Below are positions 34,802 through 44,487 of a DNA stretch of 64,000 bases, in pieces (the first letter of the stretch is position 1; each line of letters begins with the position of its first letter). This DNA comes from Streptomyces tendae. Its GTDB lineage: Bacteria > Actinomycetota > Actinomycetes > Streptomycetales > Streptomycetaceae. The notes beneath the pieces are model-generated. The model made no database searches. It saw only the letters and a list, made by a program, of their open reading frames with translations, and was not told the origin of the DNA. The DNA lies in contig NZ_BMUY01000004.1 of NCBI RefSeq assembly GCF_014650435.1, positions 372,001 to 436,000 on the forward strand. The letters run 5' to 3'. The translations under genes and the position numbers were made by a program.

Positions 34802-36400
34802 TCATTCCACCGTCACCACGACCGAGTGCCGGCCGCTCGCCCCGTCCGGCACGGTGCCGGTGCGCTTGCCCGTCTGCACCTCGCCGGTCCGGTCGGTGGC
34901 CCGCACGGTGAGCGTGTGGCCGCCCTTGCCGGCTTGCCAGGCGTACGACCACTGCCGCCAGGTGTCGCGCGAGTCCTCGGCGGCCAGGGTGGCCTCCTGC
35001 CAGGGGCCGTCGTCGACGCGGATCTCGACCTTGTCGATGCCGCGGTGCTGGGCCCAGGCCACTCCGGCGACCATCACCGTGCCCGCCCGAGGCCGGGCGA
35101 ACGGCTTCGGCGTGTCGATCCGGGACTGGGTCTTGATCGATGCCTCGCGGGCCCAGTCGCGCTTGACCCAGTACGCGTCGTAGGCGTCGAACGTGGTCAG
35201 CTCGATCTCCTCGATCCACTTGCAGGCCGAGACGTAGCCGTAGAGGCCGGGCACCAGCATGCGGACGGGGAATCCGTGGTCGAAGGGCAGGGGCTCGCCG
35301 TTCATGCCGAGGGCCAGCATCGCGTCCCGGCCGTCCATGACGTCCTCGACGGGGCTGCCGATGGTCATGCCGTCCACGGAGCGGGCCACGAGCTGGTCCG
35401 CCGGGCCGCCCTCCGAGGGGCGCCGGACGCCGCACTCCTCCAGCAGGTCGGCGAGCCGGACGCCGATCCAGCGGGCGTTGCCGACGTACGGGCCGCCGAC
35501 CTCGTTGGACACGCAGGTGAGGGTGATGTCCCGCTCGATCAGTTCGCGGCGCAGGAGGTCGTCGAAGGTCAGCGTCCTCTCCCGGGCCACCCCCTCGCCG
35601 TGGAGGCGCAGCCGCCAGGTCGTGGCGTCCACCCTGGGGACCACCAGGGCGGTGTCGACCCGGTAGAAGTCACTGTTGGGGGTGACGAAGGGGCTGACCC
35701 CCGCCACCCGGACCTGTGCCCGCCGGGGCACCGCCGGGGCCGGTGAGCCGGGCGACGGAAGGGTGATCTTCCGCCGTGAGGCGGCCGCTTCCCGGCCGCC
35801 CGCGCCGCTCAGGGCCCGGCCCAGGACACCGGCCCCGGCGGAGGCCGCGGCGGCGGCCGTCGCCGCGAGCACGAAGCGACGCCGGTCCCAGCTCTCGCCC
35901 CGCTCCCCCGGCACCTCCCGGCGCAGCGCCGGGAGGAGGCCGACGAGGACGTACAGGAGTGCCGCGCCGGCGATCGCCCCCGCGACGGAGGGGAGGGCGT
36001 CCGTGACGCCGGTGGAGTCGGGCCTGCCGAGGGCCGCCGCGGCGCCGACGACTCCGAAGACGAGGACCCCCGCGGCACCGGTGCGCCGGTGGCGGACGGC
36101 GAACGCGCCGAGGGCCAGGGCGAACAGGGTCAGCACGGCGAGGATGCCCAGCTGGAGCACCAGCTTGTCGTTGGCGCCGAAGGAATGGATCGCCCAGTCC
36201 TTCACGGCGGTCGGTGTACGGTCGATGGCTGCTGCGCCGACCGCGACGACCGGCCCGGCCTGCGGGCGTACGGCCGCCGCCACCAGCTCGGCGACGGCCA
36301 GCGCGGCGCCGCCGGCCAGAAGACCGCTCAGTGCGCCCAGCCCGAGGCGTGCCCAAGTCCTGGCCGACGGATTCCGTGGTGTCTTGTCGTGGTCGCTCAC
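34802..36400 (-). CDS. Membrane-bound sulfite-oxidase-family molybdopterin oxidoreductase
   Basis: The 532-residue protein begins with about four transmembrane helices (within residues 15-165). A second basic and hydrophobic stretch follows (WDRRRFVLAATAAAAASAGAGVLG), then the molybdopterin domain (about 235-420), whose Mo-ligand Cys lies in TLTCVSNEVGG. A Mo-co dimerisation domain ends the chain (about 435-532). The catalytic part should face outside and oxidise or reduce an unknown small substrate. The fold class includes sulfite oxidase and YedY/MsrP methionine sulfoxide reductase. The twin-Arg-like DRRRFVLA stretch could guide Tat insertion. It is a single gene with no obvious cytochrome partner next to it. 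Confidence 0.88.
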   Translation of the reverse strand: MSDHDKTPRNPSARTWARLGLGALSGLLAGGAALAVAELVAAAVRPQAGPVVAVGAAAIDRTPTAVKDWAIHSFGANDKLVLQLGILAVLTLFALALGAFAVRHRRTGAAGVLVFGVVGAAAALGRPDSTGVTDALPSVAGAIAGAALLYVLVGLLPALRREVPGERGESWDRRRFVLAATAAAAASAGAGVLGRALSGAGGREAAASRRKITLPSPGSPAPAVPRRAQVRVAGVSPFVTPNSDFYRVDTALVVPRVDATTWRLRLHGEGVARERTLTFDDLLRRELIERDITLTCVSNEVGGPYVGNARWIGVRLADLLEECGVRRPSEGGPADQLVARSVDGMTIGSPVEDVMDGRDAMLALGMNGEPLPFDHGFPVRMLVPGLYGYVSACKWIEEIELTTFDAYDAYWVKRDWAREASIKTQSRIDTPKPFARPRAGTVMVAGVAWAQHRGIDKVEIRVDDGPWQEATLAAEDSRDTWRQWSYAWQAGKGGHTLTVRATDRTGEVQTGKRTGTVPDGASGRHSVVVTVE

Positions 36401-36452
36401 GCGGGTAATCCGACACCGGGCGGAGGCCGGATTGGTAGGGCGCCGCCCACCG

Positions 36453-38003
36453 TCATCGTTCGCGCCCGTCGAAGGCGTGGTCCAGCACCGTGCGCAGTGC
36501 GTGCCGCACCGCCGCGCGCGACTCGTCGGTCACGTCGATGGTCTCGAAGCCGTGGTGGCCGTTCGGCACGTCGATCACCTCAACGTCGGCCCCGCAGTCC
36601 TTGGCCGCGGCCAGGAACTCCTCCACGGTGGCGGCGATCTCGGGCATCTCCCGTCCCACCCGGGTGAGGACGACGGGCAGGTCGCCCGCGTTCGCCACGG
36701 CGCGTGCCGGTCGCAGGCGGGTCTCGGACAGCCCCCAGTTCGGCAGGGGCGCGAGGACGGGGTAGGTGGCCGCCAGGCAGCGCAGCCACGCCGGGGGCGC
36801 GTCCAGCCAGTCGGCGGTGATCAGGCCACCGCCGGAGAAGAACCACAGCGCGATCCGGTCCTGGTCCACCCGCGGATCGGCCCGCGCCAGCTCCACGGCG
36901 GCGGCCACGTCCGCGGCGGCCCGCTCGTAGTCGCCGAGGTCGTGCAGGCGGTGGTCGAGGAGGACGCCCACGGCTCCGTCCCCGGCCACGCACCGTGCGT
37001 ACCCCGTCAGACCGGGCCAGTCCCGGGGGGTCGGCCGGGCGTCGGCGGGGACCGGGCCGCCGTGCACGAACACCACCGCGGGGCGCGGCTCCTCGGCGTC
37101 CGGCAGGTAGAAGTCGACGTTCCCGTGCCGCTCCCTCGGGACGTCGGGCACGTCCATCAGGAACGGCTGCAGGTGGCCGGGCCCCGCGGTGTCGTCGACC
37201 GGCTCCAGCCGGTGCCCCTCGCCCGCCGCGGCCCGCAGCAGCACGTCCGTCAGCTCGGCGGGGCAGGACAGCATCGGCCAGTGGCCGGTGGGGAGTTCGA
37301 AGAAGCTCACCCGGGGGTCGGTCAGGGGGCGCAGCGCGGGATCTCCGAGGCGCACCAGCATCTGCACCAGCTCGATGCTGGTGCCGTTGCCCGTGCACAG
37401 CACGCCGGTGGTGGGCACCGGTTCGACCGCGCCGGTCAGCCGCAGCGGCTGGAGCAGGGTGCCCAGGGGCTGGGGCGCGGCGAGGGCGGTGAGCCGGTCC
37501 AGGGCCGCATCCGGTATGCCCGCGGTGCTGCCCCAGCGCGACCACTCGTCGAGCGCCGGGGGCGGCAGCACCCCGTCGGCCCCGTCGGCCCCGTCGGCCC
37601 CGTCGGCCCCGTCGGCCCCGGCGAGGCGCTCGCGCAGGGACTGGTCGGGCACGGCGGCCAGGGCCGGGACGCCGTCCCTCGGCAGACCCGAGTCCAGATA
37701 GACGATCCGCTCGATGCGCTCGGCACGCCGGTCGGCGGCACCGACCGCCGGGTGGATGCCGTAATCGTGGCCGACCAGGACGATCCGCCGGTCCCCGGCC
37801 GCGCCCACCGAGTCGATCACCGCGAGCACGTCCGCGATGTGGGTCTCCAGGTCCACGCGGGGCGCGGCGGCCGCGCGTGGTCCGTCGAGGCCGGTGAGGG
37901 CGACCGTGTGCACCTCGGCGCCCGCCGCGGTCAGGTGCGCGACGGTGTCCTGCCAGATGTGTGTGCCGGTGAACATGCCCGACACCAGGATGAACGCGGT
38001 CAT
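36453..38003 (-). CDS. Tandem alpha/beta hydrolase (two fused hydrolase domains)
   Basis: The 516-residue protein fuses two alpha/beta hydrolase domains. The first (about 1-250) has FILVSGMFTGTHIW and the nucleophile elbow VGHDYG, with Asp rather than Ser, as in epoxide hydrolases and haloalkane dehalogenases. The second (about 265-516) has the oxyanion motif FVHGGPVP and the elbow WFFSGGGL with Ser, like dienelactone hydrolases, and a late NGHHGFE segment that could give the catalytic His. A run of ADG repeats in the first domain is coded by a 9-bp tandem repeat. The ATG start lies downstream of a MerR-type promoter, so it is probably induced through the divergent MerR gene. The substrate is unknown. 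Confidence 0.8.
   Translation of the reverse strand: MTAFILVSGMFTGTHIWQDTVAHLTAAGAEVHTVALTGLDGPRAAAAPRVDLETHIADVLAVIDSVGAAGDRRIVLVGHDYGIHPAVGAADRRAERIERIVYLDSGLPRDGVPALAAVPDQSLRERLAGADGADGADGADGADGVLPPPALDEWSRWGSTAGIPDAALDRLTALAAPQPLGTLLQPLRLTGAVEPVPTTGVLCTGNGTSIELVQMLVRLGDPALRPLTDPRVSFFELPTGHWPMLSCPAELTDVLLRAAAGEGHRLEPVDDTAGPGHLQPFLMDVPDVPRERHGNVDFYLPDAEEPRPAVVFVHGGPVPADARPTPRDWPGLTGYARCVAGDGAVGVLLDHRLHDLGDYERAAADVAAAVELARADPRVDQDRIALWFFSGGGLITADWLDAPPAWLRCLAATYPVLAPLPNWGLSETRLRPARAVANAGDLPVVLTRVGREMPEIAATVEEFLAAAKDCGADVEVIDVPNGHHGFETIDVTDESRAAVRHALRTVLDHAFDGRER
37571..37620. repeat. 9-bp coding minisatellite, 5.5 copies
   Basis: CCCCGTCGG is repeated perfectly five times, followed by CCCCG. 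In the hydrolase frame it encodes a run of Ala-Asp-Gly units in a loop of the first domain. The perfect match between copies suggests recent expansion or contraction by slippage; copy number may vary between strains without breaking the frame. Confidence 0.9.
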
Positions 38004-38065
38004 GGTCTGCTCTCTCCTCCGTCCGTGGCGCGGCCCGGCCCGATCACCGGCCCGCTGTCGCCGGT

Positions 38066-38096
38066 ACGGTAGGAACTCCCCCTGAGGGAGGTTCAA
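38066..38096 (-). promoter_or_regulatory. MerR-type promoter of the tandem hydrolase (19-bp spacer)
   Basis: On the minus strand TTGAAC (38096-38091) and TACCGT (38071-38066) are separated by exactly 19 bases. This is the over-long spacing that MerR activators correct by twisting the DNA. The spacer carries a dyad (next entry). The -10 lies about 63 bases upstream of the hydrolase ATG. Confidence 0.75.
38074..38093. promoter_or_regulatory. MerR operator dyad
   Basis: AACTCCC and GGAGGTT form an imperfect inverted repeat around CCTGAG, centred in the 19-bp spacer. It also overlaps the ribosome site of the merR gene (GGGAGG before GTG 38097), so the regulator could control its own synthesis at the same place. 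Confidence 0.75.
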
Positions 38097-39128
38097 GTGT
38101 TCACGTCGAACGACGGTCTGTGCGGCATCGGCGAGCTGGCCGAGGGCGCGGGTGTCACCGTCAAGACGGTCCGCTTCTACTCGGACCGGGGTCTGCTGCC
38201 GGAGGCGTCCCGCAGCGCCGGAGGGCACCGGCGGTACGGTCCTGAGGCGCTCGACCGACTGCGGCTGATCCGTTCCCTGCGCGCCCTGGGTCTGGGCGTT
38301 CCCGAGGTGCGGGGGATTCTCGACGAGCGGCATGCGGAAGGCACGGCGGACGCCGGGAGCAGCGCGGGCGGAGCCCTGGAGGCCGCGGTGGCGGGCCGGC
38401 TGCGTGAGGTCGGCTCGGAGTTGAGGGCGTTGCGCTGGCGCGAGGCCGCGCTGCGGCTGGTGCAGGAGGCCCCGCCCGACGAGCAGGCCGACCGGCTGCG
38501 GTTGATCGGTGCCGTGTCCGTCCCGCCGAGCACGGCCCCGCTGGTGCGGTTCTGGCGGGGATGGCTTCCGGCGAGGATGCCGGCCCGGTCGGCCGGGGCG
38601 TTCCTGGACGTGGCGGTCCCGCAACCCCCGGACGAGCCCGCCCCTGCCCAGGTCCTGGCCTTCGCCCGCCTCAACGCCCTCACCCTCGCCCCGTGCCGCC
38701 CGGGCACCGTCCAGCCCCAGCCCGAGGCGCACCGGGCCGCCGGGGCACGGGGGGCCGCCCTGCTGTACACAGGGCTCGCGGAGGCGTACGAGCTGGCCGG
38801 GGTGCACATTCGCCGCGCCCGGGAACCGCACCCGGGTGAGGCCCTGGACGCGTTCGTCGCCTCGTACACGAGCACGTACGGGGTGCGGGACACCCCGGAC
38901 TTCCGGCGCCGGCTGGCCGGGCAGCTCGCCGCCGATCCCCGGCTGGACGGCTACTGGGAGCTGGTGGCCGAGGTGAACACCGCTCCGGGCGGGCGGCCGG
39001 AACCGACCCCGGGGACGGCGCACGACTGGCTGCTGGCGGCGCTGACCGCGCAGACGGGGGCGGTGCCGGATCAGGGCACGTCGCCCCGCCAGTCGAAGCG
39101 GCGGGCGTCCCCCGGCCTCGGGGCATAG
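38097..39128 (+). CDS. MerR family transcriptional regulator
   Basis: The 343-residue regulator has an N-terminal MerR winged helix (about 8-80; GIGELAEGAGVTVKTVRFYSDRGLLPEA, RLRLIRSLRALGLGVPEV). A long C-terminal ligand-binding region with several helices follows and has no family I recognise. The usual MerR coiled coil is short here. GTG 38097 is immediately after the operator and the GGGAGG site. It is divergent from the tandem hydrolase and is probably its activator. Its last 58 bases overlap the end of the small gene on the other strand. Confidence 0.9.
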   Translation: MFTSNDGLCGIGELAEGAGVTVKTVRFYSDRGLLPEASRSAGGHRRYGPEALDRLRLIRSLRALGLGVPEVRGILDERHAEGTADAGSSAGGALEAAVAGRLREVGSELRALRWREAALRLVQEAPPDEQADRLRLIGAVSVPPSTAPLVRFWRGWLPARMPARSAGAFLDVAVPQPPDEPAPAQVLAFARLNALTLAPCRPGTVQPQPEAHRAAGARGAALLYTGLAEAYELAGVHIRRAREPHPGEALDAFVASYTSTYGVRDTPDFRRRLAGQLAADPRLDGYWELVAEVNTAPGGRPEPTPGTAHDWLLAALTAQTGAVPDQGTSPRQSKRRASPGLGA

Positions 39129-39337
39129 GCGGAGCGGCCGCCCGGGCCGTAGCGGCCTATCTCCGTCGCCAGTGCCACCGCGCGGCCGCGCTCCTGTTCC
39201 GTGAGGTCCGTGATGTCCAGCAGGAGGCCGTCCAGGGGGCCGCCCACCAGGTGGGCGTAGACGCGACCGGTGCGCGGCCCGGGGTTGTCGTGGTCGGCGC
39301 CGTAGACCCTGCCGCGCATGAACTCCACCTCATCCAT
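39071..39337 (-). CDS. Small hypothetical protein (88 aa)
   Basis: The acidic, Arg- and Gly-rich protein (EVEFMRGRVYGADHDNPG, YAHLVGGPLDGLLLDITDL, RRFDWRGDVP) has no membrane segment. The LVGGPLDG stretch resembles short uncharacterised streptomycete proteins. It is convergent with merR and overlaps its end by 58 bases, which is unusual but tolerable. The start is chosen at the first ATG of the conserved-looking part; a longer upstream frame is unlikely. Confidence 0.55.
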   Translation of the reverse strand: MDEVEFMRGRVYGADHDNPGPRTGRVYAHLVGGPLDGLLLDITDLTEQERGRAVALATEIGRYGPGGRSAYAPRPGDARRFDWRGDVP

Positions 39338-39420
39338 GAGGTGAAGCCTCGCATCCACCACTGACAACGGCCCGGGCTCCGGCCCGGCGCCCGGGGAGCA
39401 GCCGCTGGAACCGGCCGCTG

Positions 39421-40422
39421 CTACAAGGGGGGTTCGTCCAGCAGTTCGAGGAGGCAGCGTGCGCCCGCCGCGGCCGTCGCGGCACCGGCGCCGCCGGACG
39501 CGGTGGGAAAGAGCCTGCCGTAGGCGGCGGCCCGGTTCAGGGCGCTGAGCCGCCAGGCGAGGCTCACCGCGCGCCGCAGTTGCGTGGGCGTACGGCCCTG
39601 GCCGGTCCAGGGTTCGAGGTAGGCGTCGCGCAGGCGCGGCAGTATGCCCGTCCCGTGGTGCTCGACCGCCCGGCGGGCGGGGACGGCGAGGCAGGCGAAG
39701 GGGTGGGCGACGACGGCGTCGCCCCAGTCGAAGAAGGTGAACCGCCCCGGCGCGGGGCGGAAGACCTGGCCGTCGTGCAGGTCCGCGTGGTCGAGGGAGT
39801 CGGGGACGCCCAGGGCCGCGAGTTCCGCGCACCAGTCCGAGAGGCGGGGACGCAGTCCCCGGAGCGCGGCCCGGTCCCGGGACGGCAGCGGCGTTTCGTC
39901 CAGCCGGTCGAGGATGCCGGGCAGCGCGTCGGCGGGTACGGCGGGCACACCCAGGCGTTCGATCTCACCGGCGCGAGGGGTCAGGGCGTGCTGCACGGCC
40001 CCGTACTGGCCGAGGAGATCCTCCCAGGCGCCGGCAGTGACCGTCTCCCGTGCCAGGACGTCCCGGAAGAGCGGTCCCCCGTCGGGCAGCAGCGACCAGC
40101 CGCGCCCGGTGTCCACCGCCAGCGGCTCCAGTACGTGCCCGGGGACCCAGCGGGCCAGCGCCGCGGTCAGCGCGCCCTCGAAGGCACTGGCCGGCGGGTT
40201 CGCCTTGAACCAGACGGCGTCGTCTCCCTCGACGCTCAGCCGCAGCAGGACGGACCAGGGCCGCAGCCGCACCCGCCGGCGTCCGGTCGGCCGCAGGCCG
40301 CGGGCGGCCAGCCGGGCCTCGATCCAGCCGATGGCCTCGGTGCGCCAGGCCGGTTCCTCCCAGGGGGTGACGGTGTCCTGGTACCTCCCCCGGTCCACGG
40401 TCACCTGCGCGTCACTGGGCAT
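39421..40422 (-). CDS. Aminoglycoside phosphotransferase (APH)-fold kinase
   Basis: This 333-residue protein has the APH/choline kinase fold. The catalytic loop reads SLDHADLHDGQVF, with Asp as catalytic base and Gln where Asn is usual. The metal-binding motif is FFDWGDA. The N-terminal lobe has VWFKANPP with a probable ATP-binding Lys. It would phosphorylate a small hydroxylated molecule. Proteins of this group in Streptomyces are rarely resistance enzymes, and no antibiotic genes are near. An upstream in-frame start (40458) is possible. Confidence 0.8.
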   Translation of the reverse strand: MPSDAQVTVDRGRYQDTVTPWEEPAWRTEAIGWIEARLAARGLRPTGRRRVRLRPWSVLLRLSVEGDDAVWFKANPPASAFEGALTAALARWVPGHVLEPLAVDTGRGWSLLPDGGPLFRDVLARETVTAGAWEDLLGQYGAVQHALTPRAGEIERLGVPAVPADALPGILDRLDETPLPSRDRAALRGLRPRLSDWCAELAALGVPDSLDHADLHDGQVFRPAPGRFTFFDWGDAVVAHPFACLAVPARRAVEHHGTGILPRLRDAYLEPWTGQGRTPTQLRRAVSLAWRLSALNRAAAYGRLFPTASGGAGAATAAAGARCLLELLDEPPL

Positions 40423-40467
40423 GACGCCATCCCAGCACCGTGCGCCGCGCCCGGCCACCGGATTTCG

Positions 40468-40503
40468 CCCCTCCCGGGGCCCTGGAACGGGCCCCGGCAG
40501 GGG
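40468..40503 (-). terminator. Terminator after furA-katG
   Basis: CCGGGGCCC pairs perfectly with GGGCCCCGG around a six-base loop. An outer stem CCCCT/AGGGG extends it past one mismatch. It begins nine bases after the katG stop on the minus strand. Confidence 0.8.
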
Positions 40504-40512
40504 TGAGGTGGA

Positions 40513-42759
<2,247 letters not shown>

Positions 42760-43215
42760 TCAAGGTGCTGGGGAACTGCTGGGAGTGGAGCAGTCGGGGC
42801 ACAGGCCCCGGTAGATGACCTCGGCCTCGTCTATCACGAAGCCGCGGTCGTCTGAGGCGGTCAGGCACGGCGCGTCGCCGACGGCGCAGTCGACGTCGGC
42901 GAGGGCGCCGCAGGACCGGCACAGGACGTGGTGGTGGTTGTCACCGACCCGTCCCTCGAACCGCGCCGCGCCGCCGGGCGGTTCGATACGGCGCACGAGC
43001 CCCGCGGCGGTCAGGGCGTGCAGGGCGTCGTACACGGCTTGGAGGGAGACGTGCCCCACGCGCCGACGCACCCCGGAGGTGAGTGCCTCGGCGTCGAGGT
43101 GGTCCCCCGCCCTTACGGTCTCGAGCAGCGCGACACGGGCGGCGGTCACCCGCAGTCCCGCCAGGCGCAGTTCGTCGGCGGTGGCCGGATTCCGGGAGTG
43201 CCGGGATGCCGTCAT
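42760..43215 (-). CDS. furA: Fur family redox/metal-responsive repressor (FurA)
   Basis: The 151-residue protein has an N-terminal winged helix (LAGLRVTAARVALLETV) and a metal-binding C-terminus with NHHHVLCRSCGALADVDC. A last CPDC pair completes a possible structural Cys4 zinc site. It should repress itself and katG. The order furA-katG and the 24-base spacing match the actinobacterial paradigm. An 11-base direct repeat 25 bases upstream of the start is the best candidate for its operator. Confidence 0.95.
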   Translation of the reverse strand: MTASRHSRNPATADELRLAGLRVTAARVALLETVRAGDHLDAEALTSGVRRRVGHVSLQAVYDALHALTAAGLVRRIEPPGGAARFEGRVGDNHHHVLCRSCGALADVDCAVGDAPCLTASDDRGFVIDEAEVIYRGLCPDCSTPSSSPAP

Positions 43216-43239
43216 GACGGCGAACCTACTCCCTGGGAC

Positions 43240-43267
43240 ACGAACGACTCAAGGAAACGAACGACTC
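43240..43267. promoter_or_regulatory. Candidate FurA operator: 11-base direct repeat
   Basis: ACGAACGACTC occurs at 43240-43250 and again at 43257-43267 (17-base period), just upstream of furA on the minus strand; the spacer is AAGGAA. Repeats in this position fit the furA operator location known in streptomycetes. The region also serves the divergent DUF475 gene. Confidence 0.55.
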
Positions 43268-43347
43268 CAGCGTGGTAAACAACGTGCGTGGCGGGCACTG
43301 GCAGGTGATGCCGCCCCGTACGGCACGACGACAGGAGTGAGTGGCCG

Positions 43348-44451
43348 GTGCTGGTGAAGACGTTCCGCTGGGCTTTCGCCGTGACGGCCGTCGGCCTGGC
43401 CGCGGGCGTGCTGTACGACGGCTGGACCGCCCTCGGCATCGTGGCGATCCTGTCCGTCCTGGAGATCTCGCTCTCCTTCGACAACGCGGTGATCAACGCC
43501 GGGATCCTGAAGAAGATGAACGCCTTCTGGCAGCGCATCTTCCTCACCGTGGGCATCGTGATCGCGGTGTTCGGGATGCGGCTGGTCTTCCCGGTGGTGA
43601 TCGTGGCGATCAGTGCCCGGCTGAGTCCCTGGAGCGCGGTGCACCTGGCGCTCACCGACAAGGACCGCTACCAGGAGCTGGTGACGGACGCCCATCCGTC
43701 GATCGCGGCGTTCGGTGGCATGTTCCTGATGATGATCTTCCTCGACTTCATCTTCGAGGACCGCGACATCAAGTGGCTGGGGTGGCTGGAGCGCCCGCTG
43801 GCCAAGCTCGGCAGGGTGGACCTGCTGTCGGTCTGCATCGCCCTGGTCATGCTGCTCGTCTCCGCGACCACCTTCGGCGCCCACGCCCACCAGCACGGCG
43901 GCACCCACGCCGACAAGGCGGAGACGGTGCTGCTGGCGGGCGTCGCCGGTCTGATCACCTACATGGTGGTGGGCGGCCTCTCCGGTTTCTTCGAGCAACG
44001 CCTCGAGAACGAGGAGGAGCGCGAGCGGGAGGCGGAGCAGGACGCGGACCGGGCGGGGAGGTCCGCCGGATCGCCCGTGAAGCTGGCGGGCAAGGCGGCG
44101 TTCTTCATGTTCCTCTACCTGGAGGTCCTGGACGCGTCCTTCTCCTTCGACGGCGTCATCGGCGCCTTCGCCATCACCAACGACATCGTCCTGATGGCCC
44201 TCGGCCTCGGCATCGGCGCCATGTACGTGCGGTCCCTGACGGTCTACCTGGTCCGCCAGGGCACCCTCGACGACTACGTCTATTTGGAGCACGGCGCCCA
44301 CTACGCCATCGGCGCCCTGTCACTGATCCTGCTGGTCACCATCCAGTACGAGATCAACGAGATCATCACCGGCCTTGTCGGCGTCGTCCTGATCGGCGCC
44401 TCGTTCTGGTCCTCGGTGCGCCGCAACCGGGCGCTGCGTAACGCCTCCTGA
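43348..44451 (+). CDS. DUF475/TerC-like integral membrane protein
   Basis: The 367-residue protein has about eight transmembrane helices and two TerC-type signature segments with membrane Asp residues (LEISLSFDNAVIN and LDASFSFDGVIGAF). Between the halves lie a His-rich loop (GAHAHQHGGTHAD) and a strongly acidic cytoplasmic stretch (EEEREREAEQDADR). Both could bind metal. TerC relatives act in tellurite and metal stress, and Mn export is known for some. It is divergent from furA, which suggests a link to oxidative or metal stress. The GTG start lies 29 bases upstream of the first helix and has a weak ribosome site. Confidence 0.88.
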   Translation: MLVKTFRWAFAVTAVGLAAGVLYDGWTALGIVAILSVLEISLSFDNAVINAGILKKMNAFWQRIFLTVGIVIAVFGMRLVFPVVIVAISARLSPWSAVHLALTDKDRYQELVTDAHPSIAAFGGMFLMMIFLDFIFEDRDIKWLGWLERPLAKLGRVDLLSVCIALVMLLVSATTFGAHAHQHGGTHADKAETVLLAGVAGLITYMVVGGLSGFFEQRLENEEEREREAEQDADRAGRSAGSPVKLAGKAAFFMFLYLEVLDASFSFDGVIGAFAITNDIVLMALGLGIGAMYVRSLTVYLVRQGTLDDYVYLEHGAHYAIGALSLILLVTIQYEINEIITGLVGVVLIGASFWSSVRRNRALRNAS

Positions 44452-44487
44452 GGGGCGGCCCCGATCGCCCGACGCGGTCCCGCGCCG

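Noticed and set aside
37571..37620. CRISPR-like repeat
   Set aside because: The unit is only 9 bp, without spacers, and lies in frame within a coding sequence.
39421..40422. Aminoglycoside resistance gene
   Set aside because: The catalytic loop is a variant and there is no resistance or biosynthesis context; only the APH fold is supported.
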